Shown in pieces: positions 31,652-39,441 of a DNA stretch of 42,754 bases. The DNA comes from CAYUUW01 sp964448005 (GTDB lineage Bacteria; Patescibacteriota; Gracilibacteria; UM-FILTER-43-11). The stretch covers positions 1-42,754 of the forward strand of contig CAYUUW010000007.1 in the NCBI GenBank assembly GCA_964448005.1, written 5' to 3'. The first letter of the stretch is position 1. Each line of letters begins with the position of its first letter. The notes under the pieces were generated by a model, which was not told the DNA's origin, did no database searches, and was given only the letters and a program-made list of their open reading frames with translations. The translations under genes and the position numbers were made by a program.

Positions 31652-34600
31652 ATGCCCAAGCGTATTTTGAACTTATCAATTGGTCCTAATCAGGAAGTAA
31701 GCCCTTATGGCGAGCCGTCTTTATCTCGATGGTCCATTATTGCAAAGTCCAGAATGATGGCGGTGTTGCTTTCGCTAAATACTGCCCAGGCAGCCTGCAG
31801 GCCCGCGCAAGACACTCATTCGCCGGTTTCTCAGCCGGAAGCGGCAGAGGCTGCGGAGGGGGTAGAAAAAATTGAAGAAGAGTTGGGTGATGCCGAAATC
31901 TCTCATCTGAAAAAACTATTGATGGTCTATGGTGATAGATACGACGTCAAAAAACTAGAGGGCTTTGCTGATGGCAATAAAATTCACGATGAAGAAGCGG
32001 ATTTAATATTGGATCTCATTGAAAGTAAGGATTTAGATTCGGAAAATGCGCTCCTATTTTTGATGCATCAGTCAGATCAAAGAGATTTATACAGAGAAAC
32101 TTTCTATCAGGCCGTTTCAATAGGAAGGACTGCCTTCAATCATCCACTTGTCGACAAAATCTATAAAACAGACCCTGAGTTCAGAGACTTTGTTTATCAA
32201 GGGCTACAAAGTGGGGCCATATCAATACCGCCGATGGCAGCCTACGAGGAATTTTCATCCGAAGAATGGTTTAAGAAGATTACCCTGGCCCTCCCAATGT
32301 ATAGGGCAACGGTACCCAGAAAAAAAACCAGATCTGTCCAGGATGTAGAAATAAAGTTCTTTCCTGATTCGGTTTATCAGACAATGATAGATGATGGAAG
32401 CCTTCGTTCTTTGCTGGGGGGTTCCCCATGGTATACATATTGGTTGCCAGACTCTGTTTTTTTAAAGCTTGAGAGTGAATCGTGGTTTTCTGAAATTTTA
32501 GATGGCTTAATAGGGGGAGATGGAAATGCGCTTGCTTATATGCCTGAAGAATTTGCATCGAACTACTACAACAGACTAGCCCCAGAGCACAAAAAGAAGC
32601 TGAGAAAAAGATGCTGCGCACATGACCCCGTCGAAAGCCTCTTTCTTCCGCCAGAGGCGGCCCTTGACGCCTGGAAGGAAGGGAAGAAAGACATCTTAAA
32701 ATGGACAGCATTGGATGTATGGAGAAGCATAAGACCTTTGACCTTCTTTAAGTTGTGGAATGAGGCGGAGGGTTTTCAAGAAGCCTTCAAATCACGATTG
32801 AGCGATGTTTCTCAAATTTTCCTGCTAGAAGCAGAAATTTTTGCGTTTTTCTGGAACCAGGAGGAGTTCAGAACACCTGCCCTGGCAAAACTGGAGAAGC
32901 ATCCTAACTGGATTACTTATATAGATGCAAATTATATTGATGCCCATCATTCTGAGCCATGGGTCACCAAGGCGATTGATCAGCTAGTTGCTGAAAATTT
33001 AAAGCTTTTTGTAGGCTATTACATTCAATTTGACTGGGCCGCTGAAAAAGCTAGAAAGGCAATAGAGGCGCACCCGGAGGATCATCCCGAACTGGCCTTT
33101 ATATTAACCCATGGAAAAGAAATTACGGATGAAGACGAGCGATATAAAATGACAAATCAGATGATAGAGGATCACCCCCTTCAAAGCTTCTTTTTTGTTG
33201 ATTCTATAAACAGAAAATTGCACTTCGCACTTGCCAAGAAAATGACTTCCCAAGAAAGAGCTTTGGCTTTTATGCTTGATCCTGAAAAAGCAAAAAGACT
33301 ATTTGGCGATGGGGCCGAAGAGAATTATCAGGCCATCTGCGCCACTGATCCGGATTCGCTTGAGCGATGCGTGGACCGAATTCCAAAAAATATATTAGCT
33401 CAATCCACTCTGATTTTGGGCTCCGCTGAACGCCTTGAGCGGCATTTAAGCAATCCTGATTTTATTGCTAAATTCGCAGAAAATTACCCCTACATTGCCT
33501 TTAGGCACTGCGATAAATTAAAAGATCAGCCCCAGGTCATTGAAAAGGCTTTAAAAAAAGGGCGGGCTGAATTTGCGATCATGAATGCTGACAGGCTCAT
33601 TGAGCACTTTGGGCAACTAGGAGTGAAGTGGGTCACCGAAGCTGTTGAGAGACAACCCATTTATGGGTTGCTCTATTTAAGGCTATTCAAGGACCACGAA
33701 CCAATGGTGGCCTCATTACGCGATATTCTTTTGAGGGGTTATCCGGATCTAAAACTGGAAGCGATCCATCTTTGGAAAAATGTCTTAATTTTTCCCGATG
33801 GCCCTGAAATAATGGAGCAGCTACTGGCTGACATTGTGAAAGATGATGGACGAGAGCTGCCCATATTGGCCAGACGATTTTATGACAAACCCTGGGCGCA
33901 AAAGATTGTCAAAAAATCAGGCATCAAAATTGAAAAAAGAGGAAAAGAAAAGAGGATGACTGAGGCAGAGCTTATGGCAGGCGTAGAATCAGGGAGCTTG
34001 GATCATGAATTTCTGCTGGATCATGTGGATTTGGTAAAGGATTTAAACTGGCTCAAGAAAGAGCTGGAGAAGGCCCTATCTTCTCATAAAAACTCAATCC
34101 TAAGAAAAGCCGGAAGCATCCCTGAATCATTGAGGGAAGATCTTGTCCGTCAAGCCGCTCAAGGAAATGCCAAAGGGGTCCTGACCTACTGCGGACGATT
34201 TGCCAGAAATTCATGGGCTTTGCCTCTGATTGATTCGGCCTTTAGAAGTTTTGAAGCCAATGAAGGCGATTGGGCTCTGGAATTTCCTGAAGAATTAGAT
34301 TTAGATTCCATCAACCGATGCAGAACGATCGCCAAACGGGCCCAATCTAAAAAAGACACTGCTCTAGTCGAGGAAAATCAGGTTGAGTCCGTGGCGGATC
34401 AAAACAGCTACAACTTTTGGCTGAATAAGCTTAGCAATAAAGAGGAAGACTTGAATTACTTTTTCGATCATTTTTTTGAAGAGGAACGATCAAGCATTAC
34501 TCCGGAGCAGGCAAAAAATATGGTCGACCAGGCCTTTTCTATCAATCCCGATCTCACACTCTCGCGCCTACCAAGTTTTGTTGAACAGGAATGGGCAGGT

Positions 34601-35017
34601 GATTTGATAGAATCATGGGTTAACTTAAGTACTGCTTATCAAATAATGACTGAGGTGAATCAATTTGCCGGGAAAGTTGACGATGAAAAGGCAAAAAAAA
34701 TCATTGGCCTAATTGCAGACATGAATATGGCGATATTTATGGAAAACTACTATAAAATTCCTGGAGGTTTAGCCGATGATCTTTGGCTTAAGGCTGCCGA
34801 ATCAAAACCTCAATTAGCCTTTATCTACTTTCCAGGCATCCCAAAATCACGGCAGGAAGCCCGAGAGAAAACCCTTTCTATCATCGAAGCAAGCGTGGAC
34901 CTCAAAAAGGTCGAAAGTGAACTGTCTTTTTTGGGCCGAGGATTTAGAGAAATTTTTGATGAGGCGCCAGAATTGGAGAGAGTTTATCTAAAAAAACTTG
35001 CCCTCAACGGTCGTTAG
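31652..35017 (+). CDS. Very large secreted helical-repeat protein, unknown
   Basis: 1121 residues. A hydrophobic segment near residues 35-49 (MMAVLLSLNTAQAAC) ends in AQA-AC, a likely signal peptide or lipoprotein signal after a long polar n-region. The rest is almost entirely helical and acidic, with recurring ~30-35-residue units of the kind 'hydrophobic helix, NP or D/E turn, helix' (for example ENYPYIAFRHCDKL, KKGRAEFAIMNADRLIEH), suggesting a solenoid of degenerate repeats. No catalytic motif is recognised. The gene is much more AT-rich than nusA and the epimerase gene on either side, has its own promoter, and may be acquired or fast-evolving. It could mediate surface or host-cell contact; no direct evidence. 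Confidence 0.75.
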   Translation: MPKRILNLSIGPNQEVSPYGEPSLSRWSIIAKSRMMAVLLSLNTAQAACRPAQDTHSPVSQPEAAEAAEGVEKIEEELGDAEISHLKKLLMVYGDRYDVKKLEGFADGNKIHDEEADLILDLIESKDLDSENALLFLMHQSDQRDLYRETFYQAVSIGRTAFNHPLVDKIYKTDPEFRDFVYQGLQSGAISIPPMAAYEEFSSEEWFKKITLALPMYRATVPRKKTRSVQDVEIKFFPDSVYQTMIDDGSLRSLLGGSPWYTYWLPDSVFLKLESESWFSEILDGLIGGDGNALAYMPEEFASNYYNRLAPEHKKKLRKRCCAHDPVESLFLPPEAALDAWKEGKKDILKWTALDVWRSIRPLTFFKLWNEAEGFQEAFKSRLSDVSQIFLLEAEIFAFFWNQEEFRTPALAKLEKHPNWITYIDANYIDAHHSEPWVTKAIDQLVAENLKLFVGYYIQFDWAAEKARKAIEAHPEDHPELAFILTHGKEITDEDERYKMTNQMIEDHPLQSFFFVDSINRKLHFALAKKMTSQERALAFMLDPEKAKRLFGDGAEENYQAICATDPDSLERCVDRIPKNILAQSTLILGSAERLERHLSNPDFIAKFAENYPYIAFRHCDKLKDQPQVIEKALKKGRAEFAIMNADRLIEHFGQLGVKWVTEAVERQPIYGLLYLRLFKDHEPMVASLRDILLRGYPDLKLEAIHLWKNVLIFPDGPEIMEQLLADIVKDDGRELPILARRFYDKPWAQKIVKKSGIKIEKRGKEKRMTEAELMAGVESGSLDHEFLLDHVDLVKDLNWLKKELEKALSSHKNSILRKAGSIPESLREDLVRQAAQGNAKGVLTYCGRFARNSWALPLIDSAFRSFEANEGDWALEFPEELDLDSINRCRTIAKRAQSKKDTALVEENQVESVADQNSYNFWLNKLSNKEEDLNYFFDHFFEEERSSITPEQAKNMVDQAFSINPDLTLSRLPSFVEQEWAGDLIESWVNLSTAYQIMTEVNQFAGKVDDEKAKKIIGLIADMNMAIFMENYYKIPGGLADDLWLKAAESKPQLAFIYFPGIPKSRQEAREKTLSIIEASVDLKKVESELSFLGRGFREIFDEAPELERVYLKKLALNGR

Positions 35018-35056
35018 GTTGGTGAAGCTTCCAAGCTCGGACTTAGGTGGGGTTGC

Positions 35057-35914
35057 TCAACTCATTTTCTGTTCCTTCGCCCACTTTTTGTATTCGTGCA
35101 GGATTCTCTTCACCGATTCCTCCAGCGGCGGCATGTGGGCCCTCAGGGCTTCGCGCTTGTCGCTCGTCAGCACCGTATTGGAGCGGCGCTTGTTCAGCTC
35201 GGCTTCCTTTTCGGGCTCCATCACGTTGATCCGGAAGCCAGGATCCACGATCTGCTGGTACAGGCTCATGATGCCCACGTGGTTCATGTGGCCGATGTTG
35301 GTCATGTTGAAGACGCCTGTGGCGCCTTTTTCCATCAGGGTCAGGGCCGCCGGCACAAAATCCTCCATCACGGTGCAGGAATTGTTTTGGTTGATCATCT
35401 GCGGATACATCTGCAGCTTGTCGATGAGGTTCTTGGGATGAGGTCGGCCCATCAGAGGAATGCGGATCCTTAGCTGCAGAACGCTTGGGAATTCGCGCAG
35501 GGCCTTTTCGCTGAGGACCCTGGTGCGGCTGTAGAGCGAGCCGAAGAAATTGGGCTCATCCTCCTCGCTGTAGCCTTTTCCGCCATTGTCCCCGTCGTAG
35601 ATGCAGCCGCTGCTGATCTGCATCACGCCCAGGCCCCTCAGGTGGGCGGCGGCGGCCACATTGATCGAGCCGGCCACATTCACGCTGTCGGTTTCGGCCG
35701 GGTGGGTTTCGCACCAGTCCACGTTGGGCTTGCCGGTGATGCCTGTGGCGTTGATTATGTAATCGGGCTTCGCCTCATCCATGGCCTTTTCCACGTCGGC
35801 CAGATTCCGCACCTCCACGCGCGGGTCCTTCACATTATGCCCTTTTGCCATCAGGGCTTCCTTCAGCAGGCTTCCTATGAAGCCGCTGCTGCCGAACAGG
35901 AGAATGGTTTTCAT
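35057..35914 (-). CDS. NRS/ER-like nucleotide-sugar 3,5-epimerase/4-reductase
   Basis: 285 residues from the ATG at 35914; a frame extension to 35941 adds nine polar residues before the Rossmann start. Extended SDR: nucleotide-binding GSSGFIG, NATGITGKPNVDWCETH, ISSGCIYDGD, active-site YSRTR (Tyr-x3-Arg in place of the usual Lys), LRIRIPL, GVFNMTNIG. From memory the pattern closely follows the C-terminal domain of plant RHM and NRS/ER and the giant-virus homologue, which convert UDP- or dTDP-4-keto-6-deoxyglucose to the L-rhamnose form in one bifunctional step, rather than bacterial RmlC plus RmlD. No 4,6-dehydratase is adjacent. Confidence 0.85.
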   Translation of the reverse strand: MKTILLFGSSGFIGSLLKEALMAKGHNVKDPRVEVRNLADVEKAMDEAKPDYIINATGITGKPNVDWCETHPAETDSVNVAGSINVAAAAHLRGLGVMQISSGCIYDGDNGGKGYSEEDEPNFFGSLYSRTRVLSEKALREFPSVLQLRIRIPLMGRPHPKNLIDKLQMYPQMINQNNSCTVMEDFVPAALTLMEKGATGVFNMTNIGHMNHVGIMSLYQQIVDPGFRINVMEPEKEAELNKRRSNTVLTSDKREALRAHMPPLEESVKRILHEYKKWAKEQKMS

Positions 35915-36123
35915 CAGTTTTTGCTTTAGATTCCTTTCCATTCTAGGTCAAAACTTCCCTAGGGGAAATGCTGTTCCTAACTATGGGGCCCTTCGTGGCT
36001 CCAATTGTGGCTCAAATGGTGATTTAAATTTCCATAACTGAAGCCGCTGTTTCGGATTGTGAGTAATTGGCCCCCTGAGGTTTCTCTAGATTTTTTAAAA
36101 ATTTATGGTAATTTATAAATTGA

Positions 36124-36150
36124 CAGGCTGAACAACAAGAAAGGAGCCTG
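36124..36150 (+). promoter_or_regulatory. Hairpin enclosing the Shine-Dalgarno
   Basis: CAGGCT (36124-36129) pairs with AGCCTG (36145-36150). The AAAGGAG Shine-Dalgarno lies in the loop and 3' arm, 4 bp before the ATG, so folding would hinder initiation. Confidence 0.5.
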
Positions 36151-36153
36151 AAC

Positions 36154-36778
36154 ATGAAAGGTGAGCTGCTCTTTAAGATTCCGGACGATCACGAGGTTTG
36201 GGCGAGGCTGCTGGAAGCGGTGCCATCGGACTGGGTACACATGCATGGCACTCTCCATGCCACCCAAGCTCTCATTGCCTCTGGGCGAGTGGAGAAGGAT
36301 ACTAGTTTGGCGCTGAAAGGTCGCGACCCCCTGATCATCACTGGTCGCTGGGATGAAGGCGAAAAAAATCTCCGGAAGCCCAATTTGCCTGCAATCATGA
36401 CTGGGGAGAAGTTGGCCAGTTTCGTATGCTTCGACGGCGTCGAAAAAAGACCCCGATATCGATATCGGACTTCAGCGCGCCAAAGAGGTTGCCGCCACCT
36501 TCCTCCGCCTAGGTTACTGCGGCACGCTTCATTTCCTACGGAGCTTTTACCGCGGTTTCTTCATTGAAAACTCTGCCCGCTGCGAGATCGTCTTCCAGAC
36601 TCCGGAGGGTCCAAGGGCGTTCCGTGGCGCACCCCAGCCGCCATCCCCGCACTTGAGGGTGGAGTGGGATAGTCGCTTCGGTGGCAAGGCAGATCACATC
36701 GCACTCATCGTTGATGCGTGCCGCTCCTTGCGCCTTCCCGAGTACGCTCATCTCCCTTCACCGGGGGTTGCCGTCTAG
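36154..36778 (+). pseudogene. Unknown ~207-residue protein gene, frameshifted at an A6 run
   Basis: The ATG at 36154 follows AAGGAG. The first frame reads to about 36440 (MKGELLFKIPDDHEVWARLL ... ASFVCFDGVEK). At the A6 run 36443-36448 the sense frame shifts; removing one A gives VEKDPDIDIGLQRAKEV and an open frame to the TAG at 36776-36778 (...LRLGYCGTLHFLRSFYRGFF ... ADHIALIVDACRSL...). A good terminator follows at 36808, supporting one gene. It could be a sequencing or assembly indel, a true pseudogene, or polymerase slippage on A6. No signal peptide and no recognised family; both halves look like one cytoplasmic protein. Confidence 0.7.
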
Positions 36779-36807
36779 GTGAGGCCGATCTTCTTCGTCC
36801 GCTTCGA

Positions 36808-36839
36808 GGGCGACATCGTTTCCGATGTTGCCCTTTTTT
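36808..36839 (+). terminator. Terminator of the frameshifted gene
   Basis: GGGCGACATCG / CGATGTTGCCC (one G-T pair), 4-nt loop TTTC, then TTTTTT. Confidence 0.85.
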
Positions 36840-36870
36840 CCTTATGGCACTTTCCGGGGCCGGGGCCGGC

Positions 36871-36900
36871 TTGCTTTTTGCCTGCGTCAAAGGTTAAATT
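36871..36900 (+). promoter_or_regulatory. Possible peroxiredoxin promoter
   Basis: TTGCTT (36871-36876) and TTAAAT/TAAATT (36894-36900) at 17-18 bp; about 72 bp before the start codon. Confidence 0.4.
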
Positions 36901-36971
36901 AATGGTAGGCGAGGACTGACCCCGAAAACCGGAAGCGTCTTTCGCCACTCGATTCCTAACCTTTCCCCTTT

Positions 36972-37535
36972 ATGCACCCCGAAGAAGATTTCTACAACGC
37001 CTTGGACGAGAATCTCCCTCCCCAGCCGGGCCAGCCCGCTCCCCAGTTCAAAATGGAGGGCTACTTTAAAGGAAAGATGGCCCACTATTCCCTGGAGGAC
37101 TACAAGGGCAAATGGGTGGTTCTTTTCTTCTACCCCCTCGATTTCACCTTCGTGTGCCCCACCGAGCTGATCGAGCTGAACAAGCGCATTCAGGATTTTG
37201 AGGCCTTGGGCGCCCAGGTGCTGGGCGTGAGCGTGGACAGCGTGTATTCCCATCAGGCGTGGGCCAGGGAGATAGGAGATTTCGACTACCCTTTGCTGAG
37301 CGACATGACCAAATCCGTCAGTTTCGACTACAATGTGCTGAAGGAGGACGCCGGACTGGCCTTCCGCGGCACCTTCATCATCGATCCGGAGGGCGTCCTG
37401 CGCTCCTACACGGTCAACGATTTGCCGGTGGGCCGCAACATCGACGAGATCTTCCGCCTGGTGGAAGCCTTCAAGACCGGCGAGCTCTGCCCGGTGGGCT
37501 GGAACAAGGGTCACAAGACCCTGGGGAAAGCCTAG
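36972..37535 (+). CDS. 2-Cys peroxiredoxin (AhpC/Prx1 type)
   Basis: 187 residues. Peroxidatic Cys62 sits in YPLDFTFVCPTEL; the resolving Cys173 is in GELCPVGWNKG. The N-terminus starts with an extra acidic/Pro-rich segment (about 20 residues) before the thioredoxin fold. Reduces H2O2, organic peroxides and peroxynitrite using thioredoxin or AhpF-type reductants; no reductase gene is adjacent. Monocistronic. Confidence 0.96.
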   Translation: MHPEEDFYNALDENLPPQPGQPAPQFKMEGYFKGKMAHYSLEDYKGKWVVLFFYPLDFTFVCPTELIELNKRIQDFEALGAQVLGVSVDSVYSHQAWAREIGDFDYPLLSDMTKSVSFDYNVLKEDAGLAFRGTFIIDPEGVLRSYTVNDLPVGRNIDEIFRLVEAFKTGELCPVGWNKGHKTLGKA

Positions 37536-37607
37536 GCTAAATTTCCAGTTTCCAATGACCAATTCCTGCTTGTCCGCAGGCGGTTCCAATTTCAAGACGA
37601 AGCGCTT

Positions 37608-37670
37608 TGAAAACCTGAAAAATTGAAAACTTGAAAGACAGAGGCGGTGGTTTCATTTTTCAGGTTTTCA
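37608..37670. repeat. Perfect 16-bp inverted repeat
   Basis: TGAAAACCTGAAAAAT (37608-37623) and ATTTTTCAGGTTTTCA (37655-37670) with a 31-nt loop, after the peroxiredoxin gene. Could act as its terminator (TTTTT in the 3' arm only). Nearby 37545-37596 holds TTTCCAA microrepeats and a CTTGTCCGC palindrome fragment that also occurs in the degenerate tRNA at 41519. Confidence 0.7.
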
Positions 37671-37673
37671 GGT

Positions 37674-37702
37674 TTGCACACCATTCCGAACTGGCCTATA
37701 AT
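37674..37702 (+). promoter_or_regulatory. Promoter of the four-helix membrane protein
   Basis: TTGCAC (37674-37679), 17-bp spacer, TATAAT (37697-37702); 23 bp before the ATG. Confidence 0.75.
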
Positions 37703-37725
37703 CGGGGGCGTCCAAGCAAAACAAA

Positions 37726-38289
37726 ATGCAAATCAATCCGAGTTGGGACCTCTTCGTCATCGTTTTCTTCGCCATCATCATTGCCTACAGCGTGATCGTT
37801 GGCCGGAACATGACTTTGAAGATCATGATTGCCTGCTACATCGCCATTCTGACGGCGGACGGGATAGGAAACATGATCAATCGCTACTTTATTGGCGATG
37901 ATGCTTTCATCAAGGCCTTGGATGTGAGCAATGCCCAGGAATCCCTGATCGTGATCAAGATCCTCATTTTCGTGCTCACCATCGTCCTGATTTCCCTGAA
38001 GGGGCGTTTCAGCATCAGCACCGATGCGACCGGATCCTCCACCATGGACCTGCTCTTGACCTTGGTTTACGGGATACTCTGCGCAGGGCTCGTCACCAGC
38101 ACGATCACGCTCTATGCTTCGGGCACCTCGCTGGTTCAGGAGAGCGGGGTGGTGATGAACGAAGCGGTGGCGACCATGTATCGGGAATCCTTTATGGTGG
38201 CAGCCCTGGTGAACAACTACAATCTCATTTTCTCCCTTCCTGCCATTGTTTTTGTGGTCGCCAGCATGGCGACGGAAGGGGAGGCTTAG
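37726..38289 (+). CDS. Multi-pass membrane protein of unknown function
   Basis: 187 residues with four predicted membrane helices (about 8-25, 31-47, 73-92, 111-131) and a hydrophobic C-terminal helix (about 165-182). The general shape resembles CvpA-like or CPR-specific small membrane proteins, but no diagnostic motif is visible. It has a near-consensus promoter and a terminator-like hairpin shared with the convergent cassette downstream. Confidence 0.75.
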   Translation: MQINPSWDLFVIVFFAIIIAYSVIVGRNMTLKIMIACYIAILTADGIGNMINRYFIGDDAFIKALDVSNAQESLIVIKILIFVLTIVLISLKGRFSISTDATGSSTMDLLLTLVYGILCAGLVTSTITLYASGTSLVQESGVVMNEAVATMYRESFMVAALVNNYNLIFSLPAIVFVVASMATEGEA

Positions 38290-38308
38290 CCTGACCGAAG
38301 GCAAATGG

Positions 38309-38344
38309 AAAAGGCCAACTTCGATTTCTCGAGATTGGCCTTTG
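38309..38344. terminator. Bidirectional terminator, first copy
   Basis: AAGGCCAA / TTGGCCTT with an inner TCGA-tttc-TCGA hairpin. It serves the plus-strand membrane protein and the minus-strand cassette gene. The loop and inner stem match the terminator at 39386. Confidence 0.75.
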
Positions 38345-38360
38345 GGTGTTCTGGCGCAGG

Positions 38361-38921
38361 CTACGGTTGCGGCTGCTCCCGCCTTTCGGTCGGGCGTGAA
38401 ATGGGTTCTTCGCTGAAGACGGTTTGAGCGAACTGGCCTTTGCCCAGGTAATGAAGAAGACTGTGGAGGACCATCGATGGCCTGTTCTTCAGGGGCCTTC
38501 CTCCACGCCTGGCTTTGGCCAGCTGATTCGCGTACAAGCAGCCTCCAACGGGTAGCACAGCCAAGGCTCCCAGCCTTCCATGCATGCTGATGCTTGGGCA
38601 GAGGAGCGTCACGCCTGGGCTTGGCTCGGTTTGATGGTGGGTTTCTATGTTCCAATGGACCAGAACCCGATCTTCATTGTCTTTGCCAGGGGCGGTGATG
38701 GTGTATCCGCATCGCCCCCCGTCTTTCCACTCTCGAAAATCTACATTCTCGACTACGGCCCCTCCAGCCCGATTCACGATGACCCTCCCGTAATCTTCCG
38801 GGTCGATGAAAATCTTGTCCGGAGCTCCTTCTAGGGCGGAGAGGTAATTTCCATCGTCGTCTGTGCGAATCTGAATCCCGGGGACGGGATCGTTGGCGTC
38901 AATGATCGTATAAGCTCGCAT
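38361..38921 (-). CDS. Cassette protein A1, unknown (paralogue of A2)
   Basis: 186 residues, no signal peptide or membrane helix, so cytoplasmic. Start set by AGAAAGG 8 bp before the ATG. The central part (DYGRVIVNRAGGAVVENVDF, YTITAPG...RVLVHWNIE) and the C-terminal part (LLHYLGKGQFAQTVFSEEPI) align over most of their length with the protein at 39442-40017, for example YITTAP/YIITTP, VLVHW/VLVRW, LGKGQF/RGNGQF. It looks beta-rich. Function not recognised. Its cassette consists of a consensus promoter, a ~180-nt structured leader, the gene and a terminator; leader and terminator are shared with the paralogue. Confidence 0.75.
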   Translation of the reverse strand: MRAYTIIDANDPVPGIQIRTDDDGNYLSALEGAPDKIFIDPEDYGRVIVNRAGGAVVENVDFREWKDGGRCGYTITAPGKDNEDRVLVHWNIETHHQTEPSPGVTLLCPSISMHGRLGALAVLPVGGCLYANQLAKARRGGRPLKNRPSMVLHSLLHYLGKGQFAQTVFSEEPISRPTERREQPQP

Positions 38922-39105
38922 GACTTTTTCCTTTCTGCGGACCGGAAATTTTGTTCTGCTGCCTGCTTGAGCGCAGGCATGGCGCTGGCCATTTGGAACG
39001 GAGGGCCAGGACCACGACTGCGCATCGGATGCCTTTGCTTTGCCAAGAACACAGGCCTGCCGGGATCAAGCCTCTGCCTAAGCAGGGCTATTTCTCCGGA
39101 TCAGG
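38922..39105 (-). ncRNA. Conserved structured leader, copy 1
   Basis: Minus-strand transcript from about 39105. Element 1: hairpin GCC-CTGC/GCAG-A-GGC (39088-39070) with loop TTAG. Then a conserved TGTTC-TTGGCAAA region. Element 2: a long hairpin (39023-38971) with GCGCAG/CTGCGC, CGTGG/CCATG and CTGGCC/GGCCAG. Then GCAGGCAGCAGAAC. GCCTG near 39055 could pair with CAGGC to close the structure. The same order occurs at 40018-40270 with compensatory changes. Confidence 0.7.
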
Positions 39106-39111
39106 CGATTG

Positions 39112-39140
39112 ATTTTAGAATTGCCTAATTAATGCGTCAA
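39112..39140 (-). promoter_or_regulatory. Promoter of cassette A1
   Basis: On the minus strand TTGACG (39140-39135), 17-bp spacer, TAAAAT (39117-39112). Upstream GGAAATTGAA matches the A2 promoter region. Confidence 0.75.
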
Positions 39141-39174
39141 CCCCTTTCGATTCAATTTCCTGCCTTGTCTCCTC

Positions 39175-39203
39175 TTGCCTTGGGCGGTCAAACAGTCTAA
39201 ATT
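39175..39203 (+). promoter_or_regulatory. tRNA-Lys promoter
   Basis: TTGCCT (39175-39180), 17-bp spacer, TAAATT (39198-39203). Divergent from the cassette A1 promoter. Confidence 0.55.
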
Positions 39204-39237
39204 AGCCTCTGCATTCGCCTGTAGCCAATGCATTCAT

Positions 39238-39313
39238 GGGTCAGTAGCTCAGTTGGTAGAGCAGAAGCCTTTTAAGCTTTTGGTCCTGGGTTCGAGCCCC
39301 AGCTGACCCACCA
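39238..39313 (+). tRNA. tRNA-Lys (TTT)
   Basis: Acceptor GGGTCAG/CTGACCC, D-arm GCTC/GAGC, anticodon loop CTTTTAA (TTT), T-arm CTGGG-TTCGAGC-CCCAG, discriminator A and encoded CCA at 39311-39313. It lies between the two duplicated cassettes. Confidence 0.96.
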
Positions 39314-39385
39314 GGATCTAATTTCCAAGTTTCCAAATCCGAATTTCCAAAAAGACGGAATCCATCGGAAAAGTTGAGATATGGG

Positions 39386-39425
39386 TAAAAAGGCCGGTCT
39401 CGATTTCTCGAATCCGGCCTTTTTT
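39386..39425. terminator. Bidirectional terminator, second copy
   Basis: AAAAAGGCCGG / CCGGCCTTTTTT with an inner TCGA-tttc-TCGA. Serves tRNA-Lys (plus) and cassette A2 (minus). Core matches the terminator at 38309. Confidence 0.85.
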
Positions 39426-39441
39426 GTGTTCCTGTGGCAGC

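Noticed and set aside
36536..36890. Minus-strand frames over the frameshifted gene
   Set aside because: The plus strand has a Shine-Dalgarno, an open frame after one-base correction and a terminator in the right orientation.
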